A stretch of DNA of 64,000 nt from Azospirillum sp. TSA2s. GTDB lineage: Bacteria > Pseudomonadota > Alphaproteobacteria > Azospirillales > Azospirillaceae. The notes under the pieces were generated by a model that searched no databases, was not told where the DNA came from, and saw only the letters and a list, made by a program, of their open reading frames with translations. Location: NCBI RefSeq assembly GCF_004923315.1, contig NZ_CP039647.1, positions 771,001-835,000 on the forward strand, given 5' to 3'. A program made the translations under genes and the position numbers. Shown here piece after piece: positions 36,197-45,395 of the stretch (positions are counted from its first letter, which is position 1; each line of letters starts with the position of its first letter).

Positions 36197-39100
36197 ATGA
36201 CAGACCCTCAGAAGGCCGACGCACCGTCCGCTCCGCTCATGACCATCCCTGAGGCGCTCGCTTCGGAAGCGGCAGAGGTGCTTCTGATCGGAAATCGGCA
36301 AGCGCTGCTTGCAGTGCAGGAGAAGATGGCGGAAGCCTTGAGCAGCCAAGGCTTCCCTGGAAACGCCGCAGGCACGCTCGCGGAAGGCTGGATGCATGAC
36401 TTCGCCGATGGACTCGGCGCCCACGCCACGCCGGATGCCGCCATCCTCCAGGCGAACCGGATCGCTGCGGGTGCCGCCGCGCGCATGACTCAGGCGATGC
36501 AGGATGCGGCATCCCTGACCGGCGAGCAGCGGATGGCAACGGCATTGGCCCAAGGACAGGGAGTGGACGCGCAATCACTGTCCGTCCCGGGCTCGGCAGC
36601 CGACCTGTCCGCCGCTCTGTTCAACGGCGTAATGGACCCGCTCGCCCGGCCGGCGGGGGCGGCGGACCCGGTTGCCGCGCTGGCACAGTCCCTGAGCGCG
36701 CCGACGGCCCATACGCCTCCTTCAGCGCCTCCGGTTTCTCCGGTGGACCAACTGACCGCCGCGCTGGCCTCGGGCGCGGGCGTGCAGGAGGCCGTCAAGG
36801 CATTGGGAAGCAATCAGAACAGCCACTTCGCCGATACGCTCGAACGGGCACTGTCCAGGGGTGCCGAGTCCGACGCAGCGGTCACCGCAGCCCAGGAACT
36901 GAGCGCCAGCAGCGAGGTTTTGGCCCACTCCGCCTCGGTTGCCCAGTCCTACGGAAGCCATTTGCTCGCCACGCTCGCGTCCGGAGGCGCGGAGGCGCGC
37001 AATGCCCTGGGCGGCCCGGCCTTTGCCAGCGTCCTGAATGATGCGCTGGCCCAGGGTGGGGCGCCCGATGCGGCGCTTGGTGCATCGGTCAGGGCACAAT
37101 CGGACATGACGGCCAGCCAACATGCCGCCGTCGTACCGGCGAAGCCGACCGACGCGCTGGTGGCGTCGCTTGCGTCCGGCCGCGACGTGGCGGAAACCAT
37201 AAAAACCTTCGCCATGGCCGCCGGTATCGACGCGAAGGCATCCGGCGGGTTCGGTCAGGCTTTGGAAGGCGCACTATCCGCGGGCCATGAACCGGCCGGG
37301 GCACTGGGCGCGGCACGGCAGGACGTCGTCGCCCTGTCCGCCCTGTCCGCCGAGACGATGAAGGGCGTCAAGGCCGACCCGCTCGTCGCGGCGCTCGCCA
37401 GCGGGCACAATGTCCAGCAAGCCGTCCAGGCTCTTGGCGGAAGCGGAGCCACATTCAGCGCGGCACTGGGACAGGCCCTGGCGGAAGGGCGGACCGCCGG
37501 GCAGGCGCTGGCGGCGGCCCGTCAGGCTGCCGAAACCGTCCAGCAGAACGCCCACGCCAGCGAAGTCCCGGTGTCGCCGCAGGACAAGGCGATGGCCGAC
37601 CTCGCCAACCCGGACAAGGCCGCCGCTGGCGAAAAGCCCGGCGACGGCAAGAAGACGGCGGAGAACAGCGCGCAGCACAGCGATAGCGCTGACGGCAAGG
37701 CTGCCGGGCAGGTGGCGGACGCCGAGGCCAAGGACGGCAAGCAGGACGCTAAAGCGGAAAAGGACGGCACGGCCGACAAGGATGACGGCAAGGGCGATGC
37801 CAAGGAGAACGCAGGCGACAAACAAGCGGCCGATGCCTCCGCGGATGGAATGCCCGCCGCGCCGGACTCCTCCTCTGCCCCGGCGGCAAAGCAGGCGACG
37901 ATGAGCGAGGCCGCGCTCAAGACAATCAGCTTCGATCAGGCCGGCGTAACGGACAAGGCAACCGCGAGCGACACGTCCACCCACGCCACCACATCCGCGG
38001 ATGTACGGCCGGCGGTCTCATCTCCGTCGGTGACCAAGGCGCTGACCACCACCGACGCCTTCGCCGTCGCCGCGCAAAGCCAGCAGCGGGCGGTCCAGGC
38101 GGCGGTCCAGGCCCTCGAGAACGCGTCATCCGGCACAACCGGCACCAGTTCGCCCAGCAACACCCCGACGCTTCCCTCCACCCCCAGCCTTCCGGCCGAA
38201 CATCATAATGCCGCGCCTACCCTGTCATCGTCCTTCGACGCGGCGGCTCTGGCCAAGGCGCTGGCGGTGACCGAGGGAACGACCGCTCCCGCCGGATTCA
38301 CCGTCTTCCATCTGATCGAATCGATGTTCCGTCCTGGGGAGACCGGCGGCAGCGTGGTCGGCGTCGCCATCGTCGGCAACAGCGGTTCGGCGCTCGGCAT
38401 CTGGCAGTACAGCGTCGACGGCAGCAACTGGCTGGTTGTGGGCTCGGTTGCCGAAACGGCGGCCCTCGTGCTGCCGGGCAATGCACTTCTCCGCTTCCTG
38501 CCCACGGCAGGTGCCTCAGGACAAGCTCCCGCCCTGGATCTTCGGGCGGTGGGAGATGAATGGACCAGTGGCTTCAGCGGCGCCGAACATCGCTTGTTTA
38601 TGATTGCCGGTACGGGAGGCACGACGCCCCTGTCGTCGGAGGTCGCGCAGCTTTCCCTTGAGATCACCCCCGTCAACGGCGCCCCGGTGGCGACAGGCGT
38701 ACAGGCGGTCTTGGATGCCATGGCGGAGGACGGCACCAACCCGGCCGGCGCCAGCGTTCTTTCGCTGTTCGGCAAGCTGTTTTCCGATCCGAGCGATGCT
38801 GTCTTTGGAGCGGCCGGCGACGGCTTCGCCGGTGTCGCCGTGGTCGCCAATCCCGGCAACGCCGCCCAGGGCGAGTGGCAGTATTGGGACGGTGGCAAAT
38901 GGGTCGCGGTCGGCACGGCGTCGGACGGCAATGCGCTGCTGCTGTCCACCGACACGATGCTGCGCTTCCTCCCCGTCGCCGACTGGAACGGCCAGCCACC
39001 GAGCCTGATGGTGCGTCTGGTCGATGATTCCCAGGGTGCCATCGTCAGCGGTGGCCGCGTCGACCTGAAAAGCCTCGGCGTCGGCGGAACGACGCCCTAC

Positions 39101-42100
39101 AGCGTGTCCGCCATCCTGCTCGACAGCCATGTGACCGCCGTCAATGACGCCCCGGTCGCCACCGGCACGACAGCGACGTTGGCCCATATTGCGGAAGATA
39201 CAGCCAATCCCGCCGGCACGACCGTCTCCGCCCTGTTCGGCAGCCTGTTCTCCGACCGGACGGACGCGGTGGCCGGCGGATCGACTGCGAACGGCTTCGC
39301 CGGCGTGCTGGTGATCGGCAACGCCGCGACAGCGTCCGAAGGATCCTGGCAATACTGGACCGGCGACGCCTGGACCAACATCGGAGTGGCGAGCGACGGC
39401 AATGGGCTGTTGCTGGCGGCCGGCACCGCTCTGCGCTTCCTGCCCGCCGCCGACTGGAACGGTACGATGCCGGCTCTGACCGTAAGGATGGTGGACGATT
39501 CGCTGGGCAGCTTCGCCAGCGGCGGGCGTGTCACCGAGACCACAGGCGGAGGGACCAGCCGCTTCAGTGCCGGCACCATCACGCTGGCCGGCACCGTCGA
39601 TGCCGTCAACGATGCTCCCGTCGCGACCGGCACCGCAGCAACCCTGCCGGACATCGTGGAGGACACCGCCGATCCAGCCGGAGCGACCGTCACCAGCCTG
39701 TTCGGTGGCCTCTTCTCCGACGTGGCCGACGCCGTGGCCGGGGGCTCGTCGGCCAACGGCTTTGCCGGGATCGCCATCGTCGGCAATGCGGCGACCGCCG
39801 CACAGGGCGTCTGGCAATATTGGACCGGCGCCGCCTGGGCGGCCGTGGGTGCGGTGTCCGATGGATCGGCATTGGTCGTCGCCGCCGCCGACCGCCTGCG
39901 CTTCGTGCCGGCGGCCGACTGGAACGGCACCACCCCGGCGCTGATTGTGCGACTGATCGAGGAGGGCGGCGGCACGCCTGCGACCGGAAGCCATGCCGAC
40001 CTGACGCAGGGCGTTGGCGGCAGCACGGTCTACAGTGCCGAAACCATCGCGCTGACCGGCAGCGTCACGCCAGTCAACGACGCGCCGGAGGTCACCGCCG
40101 GTACGACCTCGCTGTCGACGGTGAAGGGCATTGCCGTCGCGGTTACCGGGCTGTCGGTGTCGGACATCGACGCCGGTTCGACACCGATGCTGGTCACCCT
40201 GTCCGCCGGACACGGGACGCTGACCCTAGCGAACGATGGGCTAGATGCCGTCATCACCGGAAACGGGACGGACACCGTCACCGTCCGGGCGACGCTCGCC
40301 ACCATCAACAGCCTGCTGGGCGCCACCAACGGGCTCCTCTATACCGCAACCTCCTACATCGGCGCCGACAGCATTCATATGCTGGTGGACGACCAGGGCG
40401 GCGGCGGAGCGGGCGGGCCGCTGACCGCCGGCGCATCCGTTGCCGTCACGGTGGTGCCGCCCAACGCCTCTCCGGTTCTGATCGACACCGACCTCTCCCT
40501 CTCCGTCGCGGCGGAGGCGCTTGCGCCGCCCACCGCAGGCACCGCGGGGTTTACCGTCTCGAAGCTGGTCGGCCTGAACGGCGCCGGCCCGGTCAACGTC
40601 ACCGACAGCGATGCGGGGTCCGTGACCGGCATCGCCCTGGTCGGCACCAATGAGAGCTATGGGCACTGGTGGTTCTCGACCGACGGCGGCACGACCTGGA
40701 TCCTGGTCGGCACGGTCAACGACAGCGACTCCGCCCTGCTGCTGCGCCCGACCGACCAGTTGTATTTCCAGCCCAACGCGTCGGTACCCGCCACCGTCAG
40801 CGGTGCTTTGACCATTCATGCCTGGGACCAGACCAGCGGAACCGCAGGCACCAAGGTCGTGATGGACACCAGCGCCGGCAGCGCCTTCTCCACCGCCACC
40901 GACAGCGTGACTCTGCACCCCGGCGTGCTGATCCCGAACGGCTCCTTCGACAATGGGTTGAGCGGCTGGACCTACACCGGCGGCACCAGCGTCGGCTCGA
41001 CCGGGGACGGTCATGAGGGCACCATCACCTCCGCGAGCGGCCAGACGCCGACCCAGTTGGAGGACTTTCTCGGCCTGACGCACGGCTCGATCGCCGCCGC
41101 GACCGGAACCGTGCCGTCCTATGGCCACGCCATGAAACTCGGCACGGCCGTGACGGTGACGCAGGACACGAAGCTGACCTTCGACTGGTCCTTCACCTTC
41201 TCGGATCCCGGCTATCACGATTTCGCCTTCGTCAGCGTCAACGGCGTGGTGACGCTGCTGGCGAAGGAGGCGAGCGCCAGCGGCAGTTTCAGCGTGGTGG
41301 TTTCGGCCAACAGTACCCTGTCGCTTGGCTTCGGCACCTCGGATACGAGCGACAACAGCGTCAACCCGATCCTGCGCGTCGACAACATAAAGCTCACCAC
41401 CGTCGCCAGCGATCCCATCGTGCTGGACATGACCGGACAGGGGCTGTCCCTGCGTCCGCTGTCCGACGGCACGCATTTCGATGTGACCGGCGACGGCGTC
41501 GCCGACAGCACCGGCTGGGTCGGGGCCGGCAACGCCCTGCTTGTACAGGACAGCAACGGCAACGGCCGCATCGACGACGCGCACGAACTGGTATCGGAGC
41601 AGTTCGGCAGCGGCTTCAACAGCAGCCTTGAGGCGCTGGCGTCCCTCGACCGCAACCATGACGGTCGCATTGACGCCACCGACGAGGCCTTCGCCACGCT
41701 GAAGGTCTGGCAGGACGGCAACGGCGACGGAATAAGTCAGGTCAGTGAACTGCGGAGCCTCTCCGAAGTGGGCATCCGCTCCATCGCCACCACCTCGACG
41801 CCAAGCGACGCGATCGTCGCCGGCAATCGGATCCTGGGCACCACCAGCATGACGATGGCCGACGGCAGCACGCACATGGTGGCCGGTGTCGCGTTTGACG
41901 TGAAGGCCGCCTCCGCGGCACAGGTCCAGATCCAGCCGGCGGCGATCACCCCGGCCGCTGCCGCCGTCAATGTGGTGCCGGGGACCAACTTCACCGGTCT
42001 TCTGGCATCCGGCCTCGGCCTGCCCACCGACGCGGACGTTGTGCCTCAACCCGATATTTCTCACGCGCTTGCATGGAGTCCGGAGTTGCACGCCCCTGAT

Positions 42101-42157
42101 CAACATCATTCGCAAACCAGCGATGCGTCAAACGTGCACCACATAAACGGATCCTAA
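36197..42157 (+). CDS. Giant repeat-containing putative type I secreted protein (adhesin-like)
   Basis: About 1986 residues. Residues 1-430 are Ala-rich and helical with loose repeats (LVAALASGHNVQQAV, LTAALASGAGVQEAV, LVASLASGRDVAETI). Residues ~440-560 are a Lys/Asp/Ala-rich linker. Then come about four beta-rich units of ~155 residues beginning near 692, 825, 981 and 1136 (VNDAPVATGT, WQYWTGDAW, LRFLPAADWNG), and a cadherin-like unit near 1292. The C-terminus has DSNGNGRIDD (1785), DRNHDGRID (1818) and DGNGDGISQVSEL (1840), Ca-binding-type loops common near the ends of RTX-like adhesins. No signal peptide and no GGxGxDxxx nonapeptides. ATG 36197 follows GAAAGGG; a TTG 45 bases earlier is less likely. 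It precedes TolC/ABC/HlyD genes, so it is the presumed export substrate. Confidence 0.8.
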   Translation: MTDPQKADAPSAPLMTIPEALASEAAEVLLIGNRQALLAVQEKMAEALSSQGFPGNAAGTLAEGWMHDFADGLGAHATPDAAILQANRIAAGAAARMTQAMQDAASLTGEQRMATALAQGQGVDAQSLSVPGSAADLSAALFNGVMDPLARPAGAADPVAALAQSLSAPTAHTPPSAPPVSPVDQLTAALASGAGVQEAVKALGSNQNSHFADTLERALSRGAESDAAVTAAQELSASSEVLAHSASVAQSYGSHLLATLASGGAEARNALGGPAFASVLNDALAQGGAPDAALGASVRAQSDMTASQHAAVVPAKPTDALVASLASGRDVAETIKTFAMAAGIDAKASGGFGQALEGALSAGHEPAGALGAARQDVVALSALSAETMKGVKADPLVAALASGHNVQQAVQALGGSGATFSAALGQALAEGRTAGQALAAARQAAETVQQNAHASEVPVSPQDKAMADLANPDKAAAGEKPGDGKKTAENSAQHSDSADGKAAGQVADAEAKDGKQDAKAEKDGTADKDDGKGDAKENAGDKQAADASADGMPAAPDSSSAPAAKQATMSEAALKTISFDQAGVTDKATASDTSTHATTSADVRPAVSSPSVTKALTTTDAFAVAAQSQQRAVQAAVQALENASSGTTGTSSPSNTPTLPSTPSLPAEHHNAAPTLSSSFDAAALAKALAVTEGTTAPAGFTVFHLIESMFRPGETGGSVVGVAIVGNSGSALGIWQYSVDGSNWLVVGSVAETAALVLPGNALLRFLPTAGASGQAPALDLRAVGDEWTSGFSGAEHRLFMIAGTGGTTPLSSEVAQLSLEITPVNGAPVATGVQAVLDAMAEDGTNPAGASVLSLFGKLFSDPSDAVFGAAGDGFAGVAVVANPGNAAQGEWQYWDGGKWVAVGTASDGNALLLSTDTMLRFLPVADWNGQPPSLMVRLVDDSQGAIVSGGRVDLKSLGVGGTTPYSVSAILLDSHVTAVNDAPVATGTTATLAHIAEDTANPAGTTVSALFGSLFSDRTDAVAGGSTANGFAGVLVIGNAATASEGSWQYWTGDAWTNIGVASDGNGLLLAAGTALRFLPAADWNGTMPALTVRMVDDSLGSFASGGRVTETTGGGTSRFSAGTITLAGTVDAVNDAPVATGTAATLPDIVEDTADPAGATVTSLFGGLFSDVADAVAGGSSANGFAGIAIVGNAATAAQGVWQYWTGAAWAAVGAVSDGSALVVAAADRLRFVPAADWNGTTPALIVRLIEEGGGTPATGSHADLTQGVGGSTVYSAETIALTGSVTPVNDAPEVTAGTTSLSTVKGIAVAVTGLSVSDIDAGSTPMLVTLSAGHGTLTLANDGLDAVITGNGTDTVTVRATLATINSLLGATNGLLYTATSYIGADSIHMLVDDQGGGGAGGPLTAGASVAVTVVPPNASPVLIDTDLSLSVAAEALAPPTAGTAGFTVSKLVGLNGAGPVNVTDSDAGSVTGIALVGTNESYGHWWFSTDGGTTWILVGTVNDSDSALLLRPTDQLYFQPNASVPATVSGALTIHAWDQTSGTAGTKVVMDTSAGSAFSTATDSVTLHPGVLIPNGSFDNGLSGWTYTGGTSVGSTGDGHEGTITSASGQTPTQLEDFLGLTHGSIAAATGTVPSYGHAMKLGTAVTVTQDTKLTFDWSFTFSDPGYHDFAFVSVNGVVTLLAKEASASGSFSVVVSANSTLSLGFGTSDTSDNSVNPILRVDNIKLTTVASDPIVLDMTGQGLSLRPLSDGTHFDVTGDGVADSTGWVGAGNALLVQDSNGNGRIDDAHELVSEQFGSGFNSSLEALASLDRNHDGRIDATDEAFATLKVWQDGNGDGISQVSELRSLSEVGIRSIATTSTPSDAIVAGNRILGTTSMTMADGSTHMVAGVAFDVKAASAAQVQIQPAAITPAAAAVNVVPGTNFTGLLASGLGLPTDADVVPQPDISHALAWSPELHAPDQHHSQTSDASNVHHINGS

Positions 42158-42291
42158 TAGATCCGTCAGATTTAGAGGATTTATCAAGCAATTGAACACT
42201 GTTTTGTCTTAATTTCTAAGGAGCGCGGTCGGCTATATTCGCCAGCGCAATAAACCCAAAGCTTCAGCCGACAGCGTTTCTCAGGACCCTC
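42158..42291. promoter_or_regulatory. Gap before the secretion operon
   Basis: 134 bases, AT-richer at its left half, between the giant protein and the TolC gene. It probably carries the promoter of the operon. No strong hairpin follows the giant protein's stop, so readthrough is possible. Confidence 0.35.
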
Positions 42292-43716
42292 ATGCGCAAA
42301 TTCTTCTTTTACACCACGGCCTGGCTTACGCTTCTTGGTGGAGCACCACAGCCCTTGATTGCATCACCGCGCGAAGATGTGATCTCGCTGATTTCCAAGG
42401 CGACGGAAACGCATGACCGACTGAGAGGGGCAGAGGCGGCGGCAGACTCCGCCCGCAACGGACTGCGGATCAGCCATGGCGGCTGGTATCCGACTCTCAG
42501 CCTGTCGGCCAACGGCGGACGCGAAACCACCGAAAAGCCGGCGGGCCTTCCCAACACCGACATGAACGCCGGCCAGCTTTCGATGCGCGCGACCCAGCTG
42601 ATCTGGGACTTCGACGCGACCAATGCCGACATCCGGCGGGCGCAGGTCTCGGTCGTTCGCGCCGACATCGCGGTGGAGCGCACCCGCCAGGAACTGCTGG
42701 TGGAAGGCCTGTCCGCCTACGCCAACCTCGTCCGCGCCCACCGACTGCTCACCTTCGCCCGGCAGTCGGAAGACAACATCCGCCGCCAGACCGGCCTTGA
42801 GGAAGTCCGCCTTCAGGAGGGCTACGGCTTCTCCACCGACGTCCTGCAGGCCAAGAGCCAGCTCGCCGGCGCCGAGGCCCGCCGCGTCGCGGCCGAAGAG
42901 GCGATGCAGACCGCGCTGAGCCGCTTCCAGGCCTATTTCGGCCATGTGTCCTTCCGGCTGGACGGCGCCGAGGTTCTGGCGATGACCAAGGCCTCCCTGC
43001 CCCCGTCGATGGACGCGGCGGTGGAGGAGGCGCGCCGCCACAATCCGCGTCTGCAGGAGCTGGCCCTGACCACCGCCGCGGCCGAGGAGGCAGTGACTTC
43101 GGTGCGCGGCCGCAGCCTCTATCCCCGGGTGGAGGGCTATGTCGAGCGCAACATCAAGCGCGACGTCGCCGGCCAGTCCGGACGGCAGAACGAACTGCTG
43201 TTCAAGCTGCAGGTCACCTTTTCGCTGAACACCGGCCTGACCGCGATCAACAGCGTCCGCCTCGCCGAGGCCGACCTGCGCGCCGCCGACGCCACCTGGG
43301 CCGATCAGGAGCGCACGGTGCTGGAAACCGTCCGCAACAGCTGGAACCGGCTGGCAAGCGCCCGGTCGCAGGTGAAGCTGCTGAATGATCAGGCGAGCCT
43401 CGCCGCCGGTTTCCTCGACGTGGCGCGGGCGGAGCGTGAACTGGGGTCCCGTTCGCTCATCGACATCCTGTCGGGCGAAACGACGCTGATCAATGCCCGC
43501 AGCGACGCCGCCGCCGCCGAGACGGAACTGGCTCTCGCCGGCTACCGCCTGCTGGCCGCCATGGGCCGGCTCAGCGCCGCCGACATCCAGACTAAGCCGA
43601 TGCCCAAATTGGCGGCAATGGGACGCGGCCTGTTCGACGACCCCGGCAAGCAGGAACAGGCACCTCCCGCCAACCGGGATTCGAAGCGCAAGCGTGGGAA
43701 GGGAGACCAGCAATGA
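42292..43716 (+). CDS. TolC-family outer membrane channel protein
   Basis: Outer membrane component of a type I secretion system, 474 residues. A signal peptide (cleavage near LIASPRE) is followed by two OEP repeats of long coiled helices: LRISHGGWYPTLSLSANGGRE and LIWDFDATNADIRRA in the first half, LAEADLRAADATW and LGSRSLIDILSGETTLINARSD in the second. The tail is Lys/Arg-rich. CAGGA lies just upstream of the ATG. The stop overlaps the next start (ATGA), the first in a chain of coupled genes. Confidence 0.9.
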   Translation: MRKFFFYTTAWLTLLGGAPQPLIASPREDVISLISKATETHDRLRGAEAAADSARNGLRISHGGWYPTLSLSANGGRETTEKPAGLPNTDMNAGQLSMRATQLIWDFDATNADIRRAQVSVVRADIAVERTRQELLVEGLSAYANLVRAHRLLTFARQSEDNIRRQTGLEEVRLQEGYGFSTDVLQAKSQLAGAEARRVAAEEAMQTALSRFQAYFGHVSFRLDGAEVLAMTKASLPPSMDAAVEEARRHNPRLQELALTTAAAEEAVTSVRGRSLYPRVEGYVERNIKRDVAGQSGRQNELLFKLQVTFSLNTGLTAINSVRLAEADLRAADATWADQERTVLETVRNSWNRLASARSQVKLLNDQASLAAGFLDVARAERELGSRSLIDILSGETTLINARSDAAAAETELALAGYRLLAAMGRLSAADIQTKPMPKLAAMGRGLFDDPGKQEQAPPANRDSKRKRGKGDQQ

Positions 43717-45395
43717 CCGGCGGCGCCATCGGCTTGCTGCTTCTGAGGCTTCGCGCAAATCTGCGGCTGACGACCCGCGTCTTCGCCGCCTCGTTCGCGG
43801 CGAACCTGCTCGGCCTCGCCTCCTCCTTCTACACCATGCTGGTGCTGAACCGGTATGTGACGCACGGCGTCGATTCCACCCTCGTGGCGCTGACCGTCGG
43901 CGTCGTGCTGTCCATCGCGTTCGAACATTTGTTCCGCCATGTCCGGCTGGGCATCGCCGGCCGCATCGGCCGCGCCGAGCATGAGCGGCTGGCGACCGGC
44001 GCCTTCGGCATCCTGCTGACCGCACGGAGCGGAGCCGGTTCGGCGGAAGGCGACGCCGCCCGGCGCGAGGCGATGCGGGCGCCCGAACAGATCGACGCGG
44101 CACTGGGTTCCGCCAATCTGGCGACCCTGTTCGACCTGCCCTTCGCAGTGGGCTTCATCGTCGTGGTGGCGCTGGTCTCCTGGCCGCTGGCGGCGATCTG
44201 CGTTCTCTTCACCCTGCTGTCGATCGCCGCCGGCCTTCTGGCCCAGGCCGACATGCGGGCGGTCGGCCGCGATATGGCGCAGGCCGGCGCCGACGCGCAG
44301 GGCCTCGTCACCTCCGCCATTGTCGGCCGCGACGCGGTGGCGCTGTTCGGCGGTGCGAAGCCGCTGCTGGGCGAGTGGCAGCGCGCGGCGAAGGCGCTGC
44401 GGACGATGCGCGAGCGGATGTCGATGCGCCAGGGTCGCGCCCAATCCATGGCGCAGAGCCTCCAGGCGCTCCAGGGTGTGGCGGTCATCGCCACGGGTGC
44501 CGTGCTGGTGGTGCGTGGCGAACTGGATGTCGGCTCGCTGATCGGCGTCAACCTGCTGGTCGGCCGGGCGCTGGCTCCCTTCACCCGGCTGGCGCAGATC
44601 GGCGAATCGCTGGCGATGGCCCGCCAAGCGCAGAGCCGTCTGGAGCAGTTCGCCCGCACGGCGGTGGAGCCACCGACCGGCACCAGCCTGCCCCGCTATG
44701 ACGGGACGCTGGAACTGCGCGACCTGACATACACCCCGGCCGGCGCCGTCACCCCGCTGCTGCGCCGTCTGTCCCTGTCGGTGCCCGCCGGCAACATCCT
44801 GGTGCTGAAGGGCCGGAACGGGTCGGGCAAGTCGACGCTGATCCGCATGATCGCCGGGCTGGCCGATCCGCAGGAGGGGGCCGTGCTGGCCGACGGCGTC
44901 GACATCCGCAAATTCGCCCCGCTCTGGTGGCGTCAGCAGATCGGCTATCTGCCGCAGGAACCCGTCTTCCTCAACCGGACCATTCGAGAGAACCTGCTGC
45001 TGGCCAATCCGCGTTTGTCGGAGACGGAGTTGCAGGCCGTTCTTCACCGTGCCGGCGCCGACCGCGCTGTGGCCGACTGCGCCCAGGGGTTGGACACGCC
45101 GCTGCGCAACTTCGGCCAGGAACTGCCGGTCGGGCATCGGCGCCGGCTGGCGCTCGCCCGCGCGCTCGCGGTCGGTGGACGGCTGGTGCTGCTGGACGAG
45201 CCGACCGACGGGCTGGATGCCGAAGGTACCGCCGTCGTCTACCGCACGCTGATCGAGCTGGCGCGCGCCGGCCACACCGTGGTCATCGCCTCGCACGATC
45301 CGCGCATCCTCCAGGGCGCCTCGCTGGTGCTCGACCTCGACCGGCCGCAGGACACGGCGATGACCTCCGACACGGCCGCAATGGTGGCATCATGA
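43713..45395 (+). CDS. Type I secretion ABC transporter (permease-ATPase)
   Basis: Inner-membrane exporter of 560 residues. The N-terminal part is a PrtD/LapB-style membrane domain of about six helices without a C39 or C39-like N-terminal domain. The ATPase domain has Walker A GRNGSGKST near residue 370, Q-loop PQEPVFLN, Walker B LVLLDEP and the switch His in IASHDPR. The signature sequence reads LPVGHRRRLALARAL instead of LSGGQ, an unusual degeneration. Overlaps both neighbours by four bases. The presumed substrate is the giant protein upstream. Confidence 0.9.
   Translation: MTGGAIGLLLLRLRANLRLTTRVFAASFAANLLGLASSFYTMLVLNRYVTHGVDSTLVALTVGVVLSIAFEHLFRHVRLGIAGRIGRAEHERLATGAFGILLTARSGAGSAEGDAARREAMRAPEQIDAALGSANLATLFDLPFAVGFIVVVALVSWPLAAICVLFTLLSIAAGLLAQADMRAVGRDMAQAGADAQGLVTSAIVGRDAVALFGGAKPLLGEWQRAAKALRTMRERMSMRQGRAQSMAQSLQALQGVAVIATGAVLVVRGELDVGSLIGVNLLVGRALAPFTRLAQIGESLAMARQAQSRLEQFARTAVEPPTGTSLPRYDGTLELRDLTYTPAGAVTPLLRRLSLSVPAGNILVLKGRNGSGKSTLIRMIAGLADPQEGAVLADGVDIRKFAPLWWRQQIGYLPQEPVFLNRTIRENLLLANPRLSETELQAVLHRAGADRAVADCAQGLDTPLRNFGQELPVGHRRRLALARALAVGGRLVLLDEPTDGLDAEGTAVVYRTLIELARAGHTVVIASHDPRILQGASLVLDLDRPQDTAMTSDTAAMVAS

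Noticed and set aside
40241..42115. A long minus-strand open frame opposite the giant secreted protein
   Set aside because: Glycine/arginine-rich mirror of a repeat-containing gene; no start signals or domains.
36197..42157. Classical RTX toxin
   Set aside because: No GGxGxDxxx nonapeptide arrays; only three EF-hand-like loops near the C-terminus.
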